Shown here one piece after another: positions 43,722 to 53,980 of a stretch of DNA of 64,000 bases. The notes below the pieces were generated by a model. The model was not told where the DNA came from, ran no database searches, and saw only the letters and a program-made list of their open reading frames with translations. Source of the DNA: CAWDJT01 sp963828705 (lineage in GTDB: Bacteria > Desulfobacterota > Syntrophobacteria > Syntrophobacterales > Syntrophobacteraceae); contig CAWHGA010000049.1 in assembly GCA_963828705.1 (NCBI GenBank), forward strand, positions 111,540-175,539, given 5' to 3'. Numbering within the stretch: the first letter of the stretch is position 1; each line of letters opens with the position of its first letter. The translations under genes and the position numbers were made by a program.

Positions 43722-44100
43722 GGTGGTTTGGATCTCCCATACCCACGGGTAGTCTTCTCACCCGGAGGCCCCGAACAGACATACAGGGCTTGTCTGTAAT
43801 GGCATTAGATGCTCGTTACCCCCGCGGCAAAGGGGTCAGGAATCCGACATAATCCTATTGAATTCCTACCCTGGCGGGGCCAGTGTGCACTCAACCTTCG
43901 GTACTTCTGGCCAAGTCAGCATTTTGTAGCCCGTCTCGCAGCATGATTTTTCAGATATCCGATTAGCCATTCGACAAGGACTGAACCATACCAGCAAAAC
44001 TAACTTCTTGACAATATTTCCTAAAGTTAGACTATAATCGCAGTACCGACAATGTTTCCAGGAATCCACCAGGACCGCATGCATACAGGGTTTGCTTGCC
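43722..44100. other. Divergent intergenic region between kinase and FHA genes
   Basis: 379 bases separating the leftward kinase gene from the rightward FHA gene. It contains the consensus promoter at 44008-44038. The part nearest the kinase gene has no clear promoter by eye. No open frame here looks real. Confidence 0.5.
44008..44038 (+). promoter_or_regulatory. Consensus promoter of the FHA gene
   Basis: Perfect TTGACA (44008-44013) and perfect TATAAT (44033-44038) with a 19-base spacer, two longer than ideal. Predicted start near 44045, giving a leader of about 55 bases. Perfect boxes with a long spacer often mean moderate, supercoiling-sensitive activity. Confidence 0.7.
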
Positions 44101-44982
44101 ATGAAATCCGCACCAGCCATAGTTGTCCAGATGATCCACATCCAGGGGCCTCATAAGGGCGATATCCAGGAGTTCACTACCGACTCCATCGCCATCGGCC
44201 GCCACCCGTCATGCCAGCTGCGCTTCCCCGTCGACTTCACGGCGGTCTCTCGCAACCACGCGGTGATCATCCGAGAAGGCAACCGCTTCAAGATCCAGGA
44301 CAAGAACAGCACCAACGGGACCTACGTGAACGGGAAAAAGATCACCGAGGCCTTTCTCAAAGATGGCGATGTCATCGCCTTTTCTGAGACCGGTGCCAAG
44401 GTCAGCTTCCTGACTCAGATGCAGGAATCACGGGCTGACGCCGAGCCGCACCCGGCACCTGTGGCCCCCAGTCCGCCTCCCCGTGCCACGGCTCCGTCAG
44501 TGGTCGCGCAGGAGCCGGAACCAGATACCGAAGAAATCCCCGTGGGTACTGTCCGGATGCCTTTGGTGGTGCAGTACGGGCCCACCCTTCGCTCCTTCAA
44601 GGAACTGCCCATAGTCATCGGCAAAGGCGGCCGCTGCGACTTGGTCCTCGCTCATCCGGCGCTGGCCGATCGGCACATTCAGGTCTTCTACTGGCAAGGG
44701 CGCTATTGGGTGAAGGACCTGACCGGCCAGAGATCGGTCCGCATCAACCAGAGCCCTATCGGCGTCCAGGCACCGCTCAACACTGACGACGACCTGTCAT
44801 TGAGTCCGCAAGGTCCCGTTTTTCGTTTCCTCGGCGAAGGACGCTTGGCTGAAATCGAACAATCGAGCCCGGAAGCAGGGCCTCCAGCCACTGACAAGGA
44901 CCGCCAGTCTCCGCAACAGGGCGAACCCGGCGCCGCAGACCAACAACCCTCTTCGTTCTTTAAGAAATTCTTTCGCCACTGA
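44101..44982 (+). CDS. Tandem FHA-domain protein
   Basis: 293 residues, no signal peptide or membrane helix. FHA domain 1 (about 20-100) has all phosphothreonine-binding marks: GRHPSCQL, SRNHAVI and NSTNGTYVNG. A Pro/Ala-rich linker of about 50 residues follows. FHA domain 2 (about 165-255) keeps IGKGGRCDLVL and DRHIQVFYW but lacks the usual SxxH and NGT residues, so it may bind poorly. It would dock to the autophosphorylated kinase or its target, like Fha1 of the P. aeruginosa T6SS. ATG 44101 is preferred to TTG 44092, though the ribosome-binding site is weak. It is transcribed away from the kinase gene and converges with the phosphatase gene. Confidence 0.87.
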   Translation: MKSAPAIVVQMIHIQGPHKGDIQEFTTDSIAIGRHPSCQLRFPVDFTAVSRNHAVIIREGNRFKIQDKNSTNGTYVNGKKITEAFLKDGDVIAFSETGAKVSFLTQMQESRADAEPHPAPVAPSPPPRATAPSVVAQEPEPDTEEIPVGTVRMPLVVQYGPTLRSFKELPIVIGKGGRCDLVLAHPALADRHIQVFYWQGRYWVKDLTGQRSVRINQSPIGVQAPLNTDDDLSLSPQGPVFRFLGEGRLAEIEQSSPEAGPPATDKDRQSPQQGEPGAADQQPSSFFKKFFRH

Positions 44983-45069
44983 ACACTTCACGATCTGCCT
45001 CGCTACCGGCGCCTCGCCGTGTCGTCTTCATTGCAGCTAGACGTCCACCGTTTTTTCTATCATCGGCGG

Positions 45070-45810
45070 TCATTCCGAAATGGCAGCCACCTCCCCCAAA
45101 ATCACCGTGATATTGTCATGTCCCCCTGCGGAATTGGCCCGTTCGATGAGCTGATCCGCTTTCAGGGGAAGGGTTTGGTCCACCGCCAGGACTTCACTCA
45201 AAACGCTTTCCTCAACCATGTCGGTGAGCCCGTCAGAACACAACAGAAACAGGTCACCTGCCTGGACCTTTCCGCGAATCAAGTCGATCGCCAGGATTTC
45301 ATTGGTGCCCACTGCTCTAAGGATGACATTGCGCAGCGGATGTTTCCTGGCTTCCTCGGCGGTAATGAACCCCTGATCGAGCTGCTGCTGGACCACGGAA
45401 TGATCATTGGTCAGTCTCTTCAGTTGGCCACCCCGAAACAGGTAACTGCGGCTGTCTCCCACATGGCCCAAGACGTAACCCTGATCGAAGAAGGCCAGCA
45501 GTTCAGCGGTGCATCCCATGCCCTTATGCTCCGGGTTGTTCAGAGCATGAAGCATGATTTTCTCGTTGGCCATCCGATAGGTCTGCTCAACCAGCCCCAT
45601 GATTTCCTGTTCGGATCGTTGCCCGGTGGCCGCGAAGGTCGCCACCACCGCTTCAGCAAACATCCGGCTGGCAAGTTCCCCAGCAGCGGCGCCGCCCATG
45701 CCATCGGCAAGCGCACACATATCGAGTTCCGAAACTATGACAAAGGCATCTTCGTTGTTCAGGCGCCGGATGCCGACGTCAGTTTTGCCGCAGAAGCGAA
45801 TTTCAACCAT
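45070..45810 (-). CDS. PP2C-family Ser/Thr protein phosphatase
   Basis: A 246-residue soluble enzyme that removes phosphate from Ser/Thr with two metal ions. Motifs in order: RRLNNEDAF, ADGMGGAAAGELAS, GHVGDSRSYLF, LRAVGTNE, LLCSDGLTDMV and GGHDNITVIL; all metal-binding Asp are present. It is the natural opposite of the kinase at 41594-43721, and of the PppA type. It is transcribed leftwards after the methyltransferase gene, 119 bases away, and converges with the FHA gene. Confidence 0.93.
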   Translation of the reverse strand: MVEIRFCGKTDVGIRRLNNEDAFVIVSELDMCALADGMGGAAAGELASRMFAEAVVATFAATGQRSEQEIMGLVEQTYRMANEKIMLHALNNPEHKGMGCTAELLAFFDQGYVLGHVGDSRSYLFRGGQLKRLTNDHSVVQQQLDQGFITAEEARKHPLRNVILRAVGTNEILAIDLIRGKVQAGDLFLLCSDGLTDMVEESVLSEVLAVDQTLPLKADQLIERANSAGGHDNITVILGEVAAISE

Positions 45811-45929
45811 GCGATTCTCGGATCAAATGGGCGTTACCCATTTCAAGTGGGATTTACGGAAAGCCTCCAAGGCGCTTGACTCAATCACAAAACCCACAAC
45901 ACCAAGACCCTCTGCACCACCCAGCGGCT

Positions 45930-47421
45930 TCAAAAGGGAACGTGCGGCGGCAAGAGGAAGCCTTGCTGGATTAGCTGACGCAACAGGTCGCAGACCTGCG
46001 GTTCGAGAGTCGCAGGCTCGGTTCCCAAGGCTTCGGCCACCTCTGCCACCAATTCGCCCAAACGGCGCTGGCCGTCGCAATGGAATACCAGCCTGGCCAT
46101 CAGCGGGTCCACATTGCCGGCATAGGCCAACCCGCGCGCCAGCTGCAGTGTAGCCCCCACCTCCACCATCTGCTGCTCGCCTGGAGCCCATGTCTGTTCC
46201 AGGCGCACATCCGGTGAAACCCGCAATGGTGTGTTGAGAAGGGCGGAATCGCTCGGCCGCGTCGCCAGAAAATCCGTCAACGCAAAGCCCAATGCCACAT
46301 ACTCACCGGCCGCGCCAATCATTTTCGCCGGGGCTTCGTCTGCTCGAAACCAGTTGCGCGCGCCACTCCTCCGCCGCATGGTAATCAAGCCCGCACTGAT
46401 GGCTTCGATCCCCAACTCCCGGTAATAATCCATCCATTCCTCGAAATATCGGAGATGCTCACTCTGATGAAACGATTCGGTGTGCCGGATCCAGGTAGAG
46501 GCATAGACGGCGGCATCGCGCCGCTCCGCGCGCATGACCCAGGCGTCGCAACCGCTTCCGACAAACCAAGTGGCCAGCCGCTCGCGCCAGTCCTGATCGG
46601 ATGGTTCCACCCAGTTGCACAACATCTGAGCGAACCCTCCTTCCTCCAAAAACTGCGGGATTTCTTGGACAATCCGTTGACAAATCTGGTCCCCCGGCAT
46701 GCCGCTGTCCCGATAGATATACCGGGTATCCGGCGAAACCACGAAAGGAGGATTGGTCACAATCAAATCGAAGCGCTGACCCATCACCGGTTCGAAAAAA
46801 TCCCCTTCAAGGCACTCCACCTGCTCCATACCATTGAGCCTGGCATTGAAGGCCGCCAGCCGCACCGCTCGGGGATTGCGGTCCACGGCCAGCACCCGCT
46901 GGCTGTGCCGGGCTGCAAACAGCGCCTGAAAACCGCAGCCGGTGCCCAGGTCCAACACCTGCCGGCAGGGTTTGCGTACCGTATGGCAGGCAAGGGTGAT
47001 GGAACTCTTGCCGATCCCCATGACATAATCGCGGGCCGAACTGGTGGCCAGCCGTTTGGGCGAATCGAAGGCAAACCACAGGCCCTGATAGGGCAGCAAG
47101 TTAACGCTGGCGATCACCGTCGAGCCATTCCCCTGGAGCAACCCTGCTGCCGTCAGGTCTTCGAGCGGTCATGGGCAGCACGGCGCGTCTAGCAACGTCC
47201 ACATCGACCGGAAGGTTCATGAGGAACAAACGGATGAGAATATCCAGGACCGTCCCACGCCTGGTCCGCCACATAACGAGGGCCTCGTCGTCGGCGTGAA
47301 CCGACAGGATGTCATCTACGCCCAGGGCCTCAAGGATCCCGCGATCGGTGAAGCCTGCATCGGTCAACAAGGACCGAAACCTGGCAAAATCCCCAGGCGT
47401 TTTGAACCCGAGTACAGGCAT
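45930..47421 (-). CDS. Class I SAM-dependent methyltransferase with N- and C-terminal extensions, one frameshift
   Basis: 496 residues after one extra base is removed at 47156-47163 (the frame resumes at DLTAAGLLQGNG). The core has motif I VLDLGTGCGFQALFAA and the catalytic-type NPPF (VTNPPFVVS), the signature of N-methyltransferases acting on Gln or on rRNA/DNA adenine or guanine (PrmC/RsmC/HemK group). The N-terminal 110 residues form a separate helical domain, and about 170 residues follow the core. This three-part layout is one I associate with a little-studied family, common in actinobacteria, of unknown substrate. Start 47421 (MPVLGFKTPGDF) is the first plausible one. It may target a T6SS or signalling partner given its place, but that is a guess. 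Confidence 0.78.
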
Positions 47422-47697
47422 TTGAGAAGTTCCTTGTTCCGTTTGCGCCTTCCTAGCCGGCTGTCTCCTGTGCGATGTCGATGACAGCAGGCCTGGAGCG
47501 CCGCCTGTCGGCATGGTCTCATGGGCTGAGTCGTGGATGCAACAGTTAACTCTTGCGCATGATGAGAAGAAAAAAGCATCTTGGTTTTTCAGGTTATTAC
47601 CTGTCGCCGGTTGGTTATGGGTCCTGAGCAGCTGCGCTCATATCAATTCATTCCTAGATCTTGGGGATGGCCGCCGCAGCGACCGCAGCTACTCGTT

Positions 47698-48619
47698 CTA
47701 CACCTTCCTGCTGCAAAACCTAGAAGTCTTGGCAAAGCCGAGTGCTGCTGCCGACCACGGGTTAAAGCATAGCCGCATCGCTGAACTTCGGATGAGATGT
47801 CCAGCAATGCAGTCGGTGCCGGGCCACCTTAGCGGGTCTTCCACGACCCTCGCCGAGCCAGCACCGACAGCGGCCCGCACCTCCCGATGCGTCCTGGCAC
47901 CCAGCAAGACTTCCTCGTGATCCCTGGCACCAGGCCAAGGTCACCAAGCCGCTGGATACAGGTTTCTTCTAGCTCCTCGTCCCCCTGGGCCAAGGCACTG
48001 GCGACCACAGGTTTGCCGGCGGCAGGATCGCCAGTGATATTCATCAACGCCGTAGCGCAGGCCAACTGTAACTGCGGCGATGTCGCTACCCACCGCCAGT
48101 TGCTGAATGTCCTCCTGAGCCTCCTTGGCTTCCGGCCCAATGCGTTCCAGCGCATCCACCGCCGTGGCCACCACCGGCGGGTCGTCGGATTGTAGCAATG
48201 GCCGCAGCACCGGCACCGCCGCGGGTCCGATCTTCGCTAGCGCGAAACCGGCGTGCCAGCGCAGCATGGGGTCCTCATGATAGACACTGCGGCATAGGGA
48301 ATCCATGGCTGGCGTCGCATCGGGGCCTAGTCGGGCCAGGGCGGAAGCCGCAGCAACCCGGATGGGAAGGGGCTGATTGACATCCAACCCTTGACTGAGC
48401 GCGGCTGCCGAACTCCCCCCGTAGCGGACCAGCACCTCCAACGCGAGGCACCGCACCGCCTGACTGGGGTCGTCCAGGCAGACAGCCACAGCCTCCAGCT
48501 CCGGTAAAGCTTCCGACGCTACCGAAAGCAGCTCCACTAAGGCACCAATGCGGACATATTCCGCTGGGCTTTTGAGTCGATCAGAGCATACCGGGAGGCG
48601 CCCCTTCCTCTACGTTCAT
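47698..48619 (-). CDS. HEAT-repeat protein next to VgrG, three frameshifts
   Basis: About 306 residues when read across three breaks: an extra base near 48582-48586, an extra base near 48074-48090, and a missing base near 47919-47927. The start is ATG 48619 (MNVEEGAPPGML), only 24 bases after the vgrG stop. The next frame continues DRLKSPAEYVRIGALVELL, which is how the first break was found. Helical repeats of HEAT type follow, for example SQAVRCLALEVLVRYG, PIRVAAASALARLGPDA and MLRWHAGFALAKIGPAAVP. No enzyme motif is seen. HEAT solenoids bind other proteins, so this may be a VgrG adaptor, chaperone or cargo. Real decay cannot be excluded, but conserved composition in all three frames favours sequence error. 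Confidence 0.68.
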
Positions 48620-48643
48620 GATTCCATCATCAAATGATGTTGC

Positions 48644-50527
48644 CTACTCCAGGGCTGTAGATGGCGACACAACGCCCACACTAGCAATGAGGTTAGTACA
48701 CTGAACGACCCCAGAAACCGATAACATCGCCGTATTCAACGTGATCATTGCCGCAGTGATGGTCACCGTGGGGCTGCTGATGGTGAACCCACTACCGCCA
48801 ATGGTCACTTGGGCTCCGCCCAACCACTGGATGGTAACCGGTGCAATGACCTGAATGTCCTGTTTTCCCGTTACTTTCAGCGAGTCATTGTTCACGATGG
48901 TTACAGTGTGATCATTCTCGACCTTGCGGGTCTCGTCGTGTTTCACCGTGGTGACTCTTGTCGTGTTCCGACTTCGACCTTCATGTCCTTTTGCGCATGG
49001 ATGTAGATCTCTTCCTTGGCCCTTCTTGTCCTCGAAGCGGATTTCATTGAAGCCGCCGCCGCCAATGGTGGAATCGGACTTGATGGTGCTCCGGGTCTTT
49101 TCGCCCGGCAGATTCAGCGGCGGCATGTTGGACTTGTGGTACACGCACCCGACCACCAGCGGCCGGTCGGGATCACCCTCGAGGAAATCCACGATCACTT
49201 CCTGACCGATGCGCGGGATGAACACCGCGCCCCACTGCGGCCCCGCCCAGAGCTGACCGACCCGGATCCAACAGGAGCTGTTTTCGTCCTTTTTGCCTTC
49301 CCGGTCCCAGTGGAACTGTACCTTAATGCGCCCCAGGTCGTCGGTGTCGATTTCCTCCCCCGAAGGCCCAACCACCACGGCTGTTTGGGTACCGAACACT
49401 CGGGGTTTCTCGGCACGGCGCAGCGGCCGGTACGGCACGTCGTAAGGGATGCACTCAAAGGAGTTGGCATAGACGATAATCCGGGGCAGCCGTGTCTGCA
49501 GGCCGGGGTAACTGGCGCCTTCATAGCCTTCGTGGTTGAGGCGCGTCAACACGTAGGCCTTGTTGTTCATGTCTTGCCGATAGAAGTCCTGGAGGGTGAA
49601 GCGGTAGCCGGTGGTGAAGGCCCTGCAATCACTGGCGCCACGGATGCTGGTGATCTGGGCTTCCTCCTCTTCCATGCGTACCGTCGTCAGGTGGTCACCA
49701 CGGCTCTTGTTGGGATAGAGCCCGGGATAATCATAGACTTCCCGTTTCCCTGGACCAAGCATCTGCCGGCTGGAGACGTTGGTCTTGAGATCGGTGTTGG
49801 GCATTTCGTAGTTGTAGTCGTTGAGCACATACTTCCCCACACGCACTTGTTTGCTCACGTCCAGCGCAGTGATGACGTCTTCCTCCAGCTGTCCCCCGGT
49901 GGTTATCTGATATCGAGCGGTATCCTGTTTCGGACAGGGTTTGTGCCCGGAGGGAGAATCGGCCAGCACTAACATGTGCTTTCCTCGTTGGTGTTCGAAG
50001 TAGTAATAAATGCCTTCTTCCTCCAACAGCCGGGAAACGAAGTTGAAATCGGTCTCGCGATACTGAACACAGTAGGTGCGTTTTTCGTAGTTTCCCTGGA
50101 GCTGCAGTTTGAAATCGGAAAAACCACGATCGTTGAAGATTTTTTCCACGATATCGGGGGTGGTCATTTCCTGGAAGACCCGAACATCCGCATAGCGGGT
50201 GAGCAGCCAGATCCAGGGGACCATGGTGGCACTGTAAAACGAATAACGTGGATCGCTACCCGCTTGCTCCCCGCCCCGCCCCTGGGAAAAACCGGCAACG
50301 ATCCCGTTGAAGAAGCGCATGCTGCCATCCGCCAGGACCACCGAAATCGTGACGTTCTTGCCGACAATGCTCTCGAAGGAAATGTTGTGATTCTCCGAGA
50401 CCATGTCAAGTTCGAACTGAAAGGGCGTGGAAATCTCCTCATGGCCCTTGAACCCCAGCAGGAGGAGCACGTCCCGGCCCAGTGGCGTGTCGACGGCGAT
50501 GACTCGGTTTTCTTGCGTGATCGACAT
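48644..50527 (-). CDS. vgrG: Type VI secretion spike protein VgrG, two compensating indels
   Basis: 627 residues as read. The N-terminal phage gp27/gp44-like part spans about 1-380 (ETDFNFVSRLLEEEGIYYYF is the family hallmark). The gp5 OB fold is around DTDDLGRIKVQFHWDREGK, with SCWIRVGQLWAGPQWGAVFI and GDPDRPLVVGCVYH. A beta-helix needle follows, rich in VTI repeats. Between about 48966 and 49024 the frame is displaced: an extra base then a missing base hide the expected KEEIYIHAQKDMKVEVRN. There is no large C-terminal effector domain, only a short tail. It trimerises at the tip of the Hcp tube. The next gene is the HEAT-repeat protein; clpV lies upstream. Confidence 0.95.
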   Translation of the reverse strand: MSITQENRVIAVDTPLGRDVLLLLGFKGHEEISTPFQFELDMVSENHNISFESIVGKNVTISVVLADGSMRFFNGIVAGFSQGRGGEQAGSDPRYSFYSATMVPWIWLLTRYADVRVFQEMTTPDIVEKIFNDRGFSDFKLQLQGNYEKRTYCVQYRETDFNFVSRLLEEEGIYYYFEHQRGKHMLVLADSPSGHKPCPKQDTARYQITTGGQLEEDVITALDVSKQVRVGKYVLNDYNYEMPNTDLKTNVSSRQMLGPGKREVYDYPGLYPNKSRGDHLTTVRMEEEEAQITSIRGASDCRAFTTGYRFTLQDFYRQDMNNKAYVLTRLNHEGYEGASYPGLQTRLPRIIVYANSFECIPYDVPYRPLRRAEKPRVFGTQTAVVVGPSGEEIDTDDLGRIKVQFHWDREGKKDENSSCWIRVGQLWAGPQWGAVFIPRIGQEVIVDFLEGDPDRPLVVGCVYHKSNMPPLNLPGEKTRSTIKSDSTIGGGGFNEIRFEDKKGQGRDLHPCAKGHEGRSRNTTRVTTVKHDETRKVENDHTVTIVNNDSLKVTGKQDIQVIAPVTIQWLGGAQVTIGGSGFTISSPTVTITAAMITLNTAMLSVSGVVQCTNLIASVGVVSPSTALE

Positions 50528-50590
50528 ATTCTCAACCTTTCTCAGACGTCCTTGGTTAGAATTTGGCTAGAGTAGTCTAAGGCCAAGCCC

Positions 50591-53249
50591 TCAGCGGATA
50601 TCGAAGGAAAACCCTCCATCCCTGACGGATACGGCCATCTCCTTGATCTGCTCGCCACCCGCCATTCTCGCCAGCAACTCCCGGGACATCTGCGGCAGCA
50701 GGGTATTGCTGAGGATGTGATCAACATTGCGGGCACCACTTTCCACTTCGGTGCAGCGGCTGGCCACCATCTCGATCAGAGCGTCTTCGTAACGGAAAAC
50801 AACGTTGCGATTTTCGCGCATGCGGCGGGCGATGCGATCCAGCTTGAGCTTGACGATAAGGCGCATGTTCTGGTCGGTAATGGGATAGTAGGGCACCACG
50901 ATGAGACGCCCCAGGAAAGCCGGCTTGAAGTGCTTCTGGAGCTCCGTCCGGAGCATATCACGGAGCGTTTCGGCGTCCGGCATGGTTTCTTCATCGGCGC
51001 ATACCTTCATGATGACATCGGTGCCAAGGTTGGAGGTGAGGATGATGAGCGTGTTCTTGAAGTCGATTCGCCGCCCCTCGCCGTCCTCCAGCGTGCCCTT
51101 GTCAAACACCTGATAGAAGAGCTCGGTCACATCCGGATGGGCCTTTTCCACCTCATCCAGCAGCACCACGCTGTAAGGCCGCTTGCGGACCGCCTCGGTA
51201 AGCACTCCGCCTTCGCCGTAGCCCACATAGCCGGGGGGCGAACCCTTGAGCCCCGATACCGTGTGGGATTCCTGGTATTCGGACATGTTGATGGTGATAA
51301 CGTTTTCTTCGCCGCCGTAGAGCAGTTCGGACAGGGCCAGGGCGGTTTCGGTCTTGCCGACTCCGCTGGGGCCGACCATCATGAACACGCCGGTGGGTTT
51401 GGACGGATCTTCGATGCCGGCGTGGGCGGTCTGGATGCGCTGGGCGATGGCAGCCAGGGCATGATCCTGGCCGATGATCCGCTTGCCCAGCAGCTCTTCG
51501 AGCTTGAGCACCGTTTCGATTTCATCGGTCAGCATGCGCCCAGTGGGGATGCCGGTCCAGCCGGAGATGACCTCGCTGATGGTTACACCTTCCACCGCGA
51601 TCTGGACCAGAGGTTCTTCCCCCTGGGCGGCTGCCAGCTCGCCTTCCAGGGTCTTCAGCTGCTTCCTGTTTGGCGGTCATCGCGGCGGCATCTTCCGCTG
51701 TCGCGGCGGCACCCTTTTCGTGGATGGTCTGCAATCTCCTGGCGCACTGCGGTGAGGCTTTTGGCGATTTCCATCTCCCGGTTCCAGCGGGTGTTCAAGT
51801 CTTGGAGCCGCGCCTGGGCGGATTCCTTCTCAGCGTTGAGGGCCTGGATGCGTTCACCATGGTCGCGGCCCATGAGCGTTTCCCGCTCCAAGATGGTAAG
51901 TCTCCCGCTCGATTTGGGCGATCCGGCGGGTGGCTTCCTCCACCGCCGGCGGGCTGGTGTTGAGGCCAATGGCCACGCGGGCGCAGGCGGTATCGAGGAC
52001 GCTCACGGACTTGTCCGGGAGCTGCCGGCCGGTGAGATAGCGGTGCGAGAGCCGCACCGAATCCACCAGGGCTTCGTCGGTAATCATCACCTGGTGGTGC
52101 TTTTCCAGAAACGGTGCGATGGCCCGCATCATGACCACGGCGTTCGCTTCGTCGGGTTCCTCGATCTTGACCACCTGGAACCGGCGGGCCAGGGCCGCAT
52201 CCTTTTCGAAGTATTTCTTGTACTCCGACCAGGTGGTGGCGGCGATGGTGCGCAGTTCGCCGCGGGCCAGCGCCGGCTTGAGCAGGTTGGCCGCATCGCC
52301 CGGACCCGGCCGCGCCCCCGGCGCCAATCATGGTGTGGGCTTCGTCGATGAAAAGGATGATCGGGATGGGCGACGCCTTCACCTCGTTGATGACCGATTT
52401 CAGCCGGTTTTCGAACTCACCCTTGATCCCGGCCCCGGCCTGCAGCAGTCCCAGATCCAGGGTGCGGATTTCCACGCTGCGCAGCGGTGGCGGGATGTCC
52501 CCTTCCACGATCCGCAGCGCCAACCCTTCGACCACCGCCGTTTTGCCGACGCCGGCCTCACCGGTGAGAATCGGGTTGTTCTGCCGTCGGCGGATGAGGA
52601 TGTCCACCATCTGCCGGATCTCGAAGTCGCGGCCCAGGACCGGGTCGATCTCGCCCTTGCGCGCCCGGTCTGTGAGATTGATGGTGTACTGATCCAGGGT
52701 CTTGGTCCCGGCAGGCACCATTGGCGCACCGGGGGCTTCGGCGCTCCTGGCCATTTTCCCGGCATCGGCTTCTTCCTTCGACCCGGCGGTCAGTTCATTG
52801 AGGTGCTCGGTCAGGGTCTCCACCGAGATCTTTTTCAGCAATTCCGAGCTTCCGGTCAGCATCCGCGCCATCTCTTCATTGGCCATGAGCGCCAGGATAA
52901 TGTGCCCGGAACGCACCAGCGGCGCCTCGAAATCCACCGACGCCGCCACCCAGGCCTCTTCGATCATCTTCGGGATGCGCGGCGACAGCGCTGGAGTACG
53001 GGCATTGCCGGTCTTGAACCCTTCCATGGCGCGGGTAAAATCGGCCAACAAGCGTGTCTCATTGATCTCGAAGTGGCGCAGGATCTTTTGGAAATCCGTG
53101 TTGGCGACCTCCAAAAGCTTGATGAAGAAATGCTCCAGGTCCACCTCATAATGGGTCTGCGACAGACAAAGCCCAGCAGCCGATTCCAACGCATTCCGGC
53201 AGGTGCTGTTCAACTTCCCGATCAGTGATTTCAGGTTTGATCGCAGCAT
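50591..53249 (-). CDS. clpV: Type VI secretion ATPase ClpV (TssH), four frameshifts
   Basis: About 885 residues after four single-base insertions are removed (near 52297-52302, 51895-51902, 51736-51740 and 51666-51670); length 3n+1 agrees. It disassembles the contracted VipA/VipB sheath. The N-domain (NALESAAGLCLSQTHYEVDL) is ClpV-like. AAA1 has GEAGVGKTAVVEG and FIDEAHTMIGAGG; a coiled-coil middle domain follows (ERIQALNAEKESAQARLQDL); AAA2 has GPSGVGKTETALALSELLYG and VVLLDEVEKAHPDV. The spacing of NMSEYQESHTVSGLKGSPPG separates it from housekeeping ClpB. It is upstream of vgrG and reads the same way. Confidence 0.93.
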
Positions 53250-53836
53250 GGGTGGAGCTCCTCTCTACGTTCGATTCCAGGATTGACTAGTTTCTTGAAC
53301 TCGCCGTGTGGCAAATACACTTAGAGCTAAGGATTACAGCAGAGGCATTTCCATCAACCCAGCAGGCAAACCGCGCGGATTGACTATGGCAAGGAAGCAA
53401 AGCTCCGGTGCATCAGAATGGTGCCGACCGGCCTGCAAGACCTCTGTGCTCCCGCATCAAGGAGTTGCGGCACTTCAGAGAAGTCGTACATCAATAATAG
53501 GAGATATGCAGCGGACAAGATGATTCGGGATCGGGAGCCTTTTCACCGCCAGATTAGCAGATTATTAGCTAACGGGCCACAAATAGAATATCAAAAAGGG
53601 CGCCCAACGAGAATAAAGTCTCGTTGTTCAGGTCTGCATATTCGCTTTGTGAACCAAACATCGACATAAATATGCCATCCAACGATTTTGCGAACCTGAC
53701 TCCCTGAACTTGATGAAAATCGATGGAGATAGGTTAGCTATCGCCATCTTGATTCAGAATCGTTCAGGTTTGGGGAATCGGGATAGAAAGAAAACTCCAT
53801 CGAAGGCACCGCCTGGTTATTCTCACACAACACGAA

Positions 53837-53867
53837 GAAGGGATGTCAGTGCCAATGACATCCCTTC
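53837..53867. repeat. Inverted repeat downstream of the barrel protein gene
   Basis: GAAGGGATGTCA and TGACATCCCTTC form a perfect 12-base stem with a 7-base loop. No U run follows on either strand; TTCTTCGTGTT on the minus strand is the nearest. It could be a second, weaker terminator or a processing stem. Confidence 0.5.
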
Positions 53868-53951
53868 GCTAGGCCATGAATGCCCATTTCGACTGCTCGC
53901 GCACCAAAGGATCAGGGTGGAACTACCAGAAGAAGATCGGAATCAAGGGAT

Positions 53952-53980
53952 AAAAAAAGGCGGGGTTTCCCCCGCCTTTC
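53952..53980 (-). terminator. Rho-independent terminator of the barrel protein gene
   Basis: On the minus strand, GAAAGGCGGGGG and CCCCGCCTTT pair around a very short loop and run into TTTTTTTA. It starts just 8 bases after the stop codon at 53988. Confidence 0.88.
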
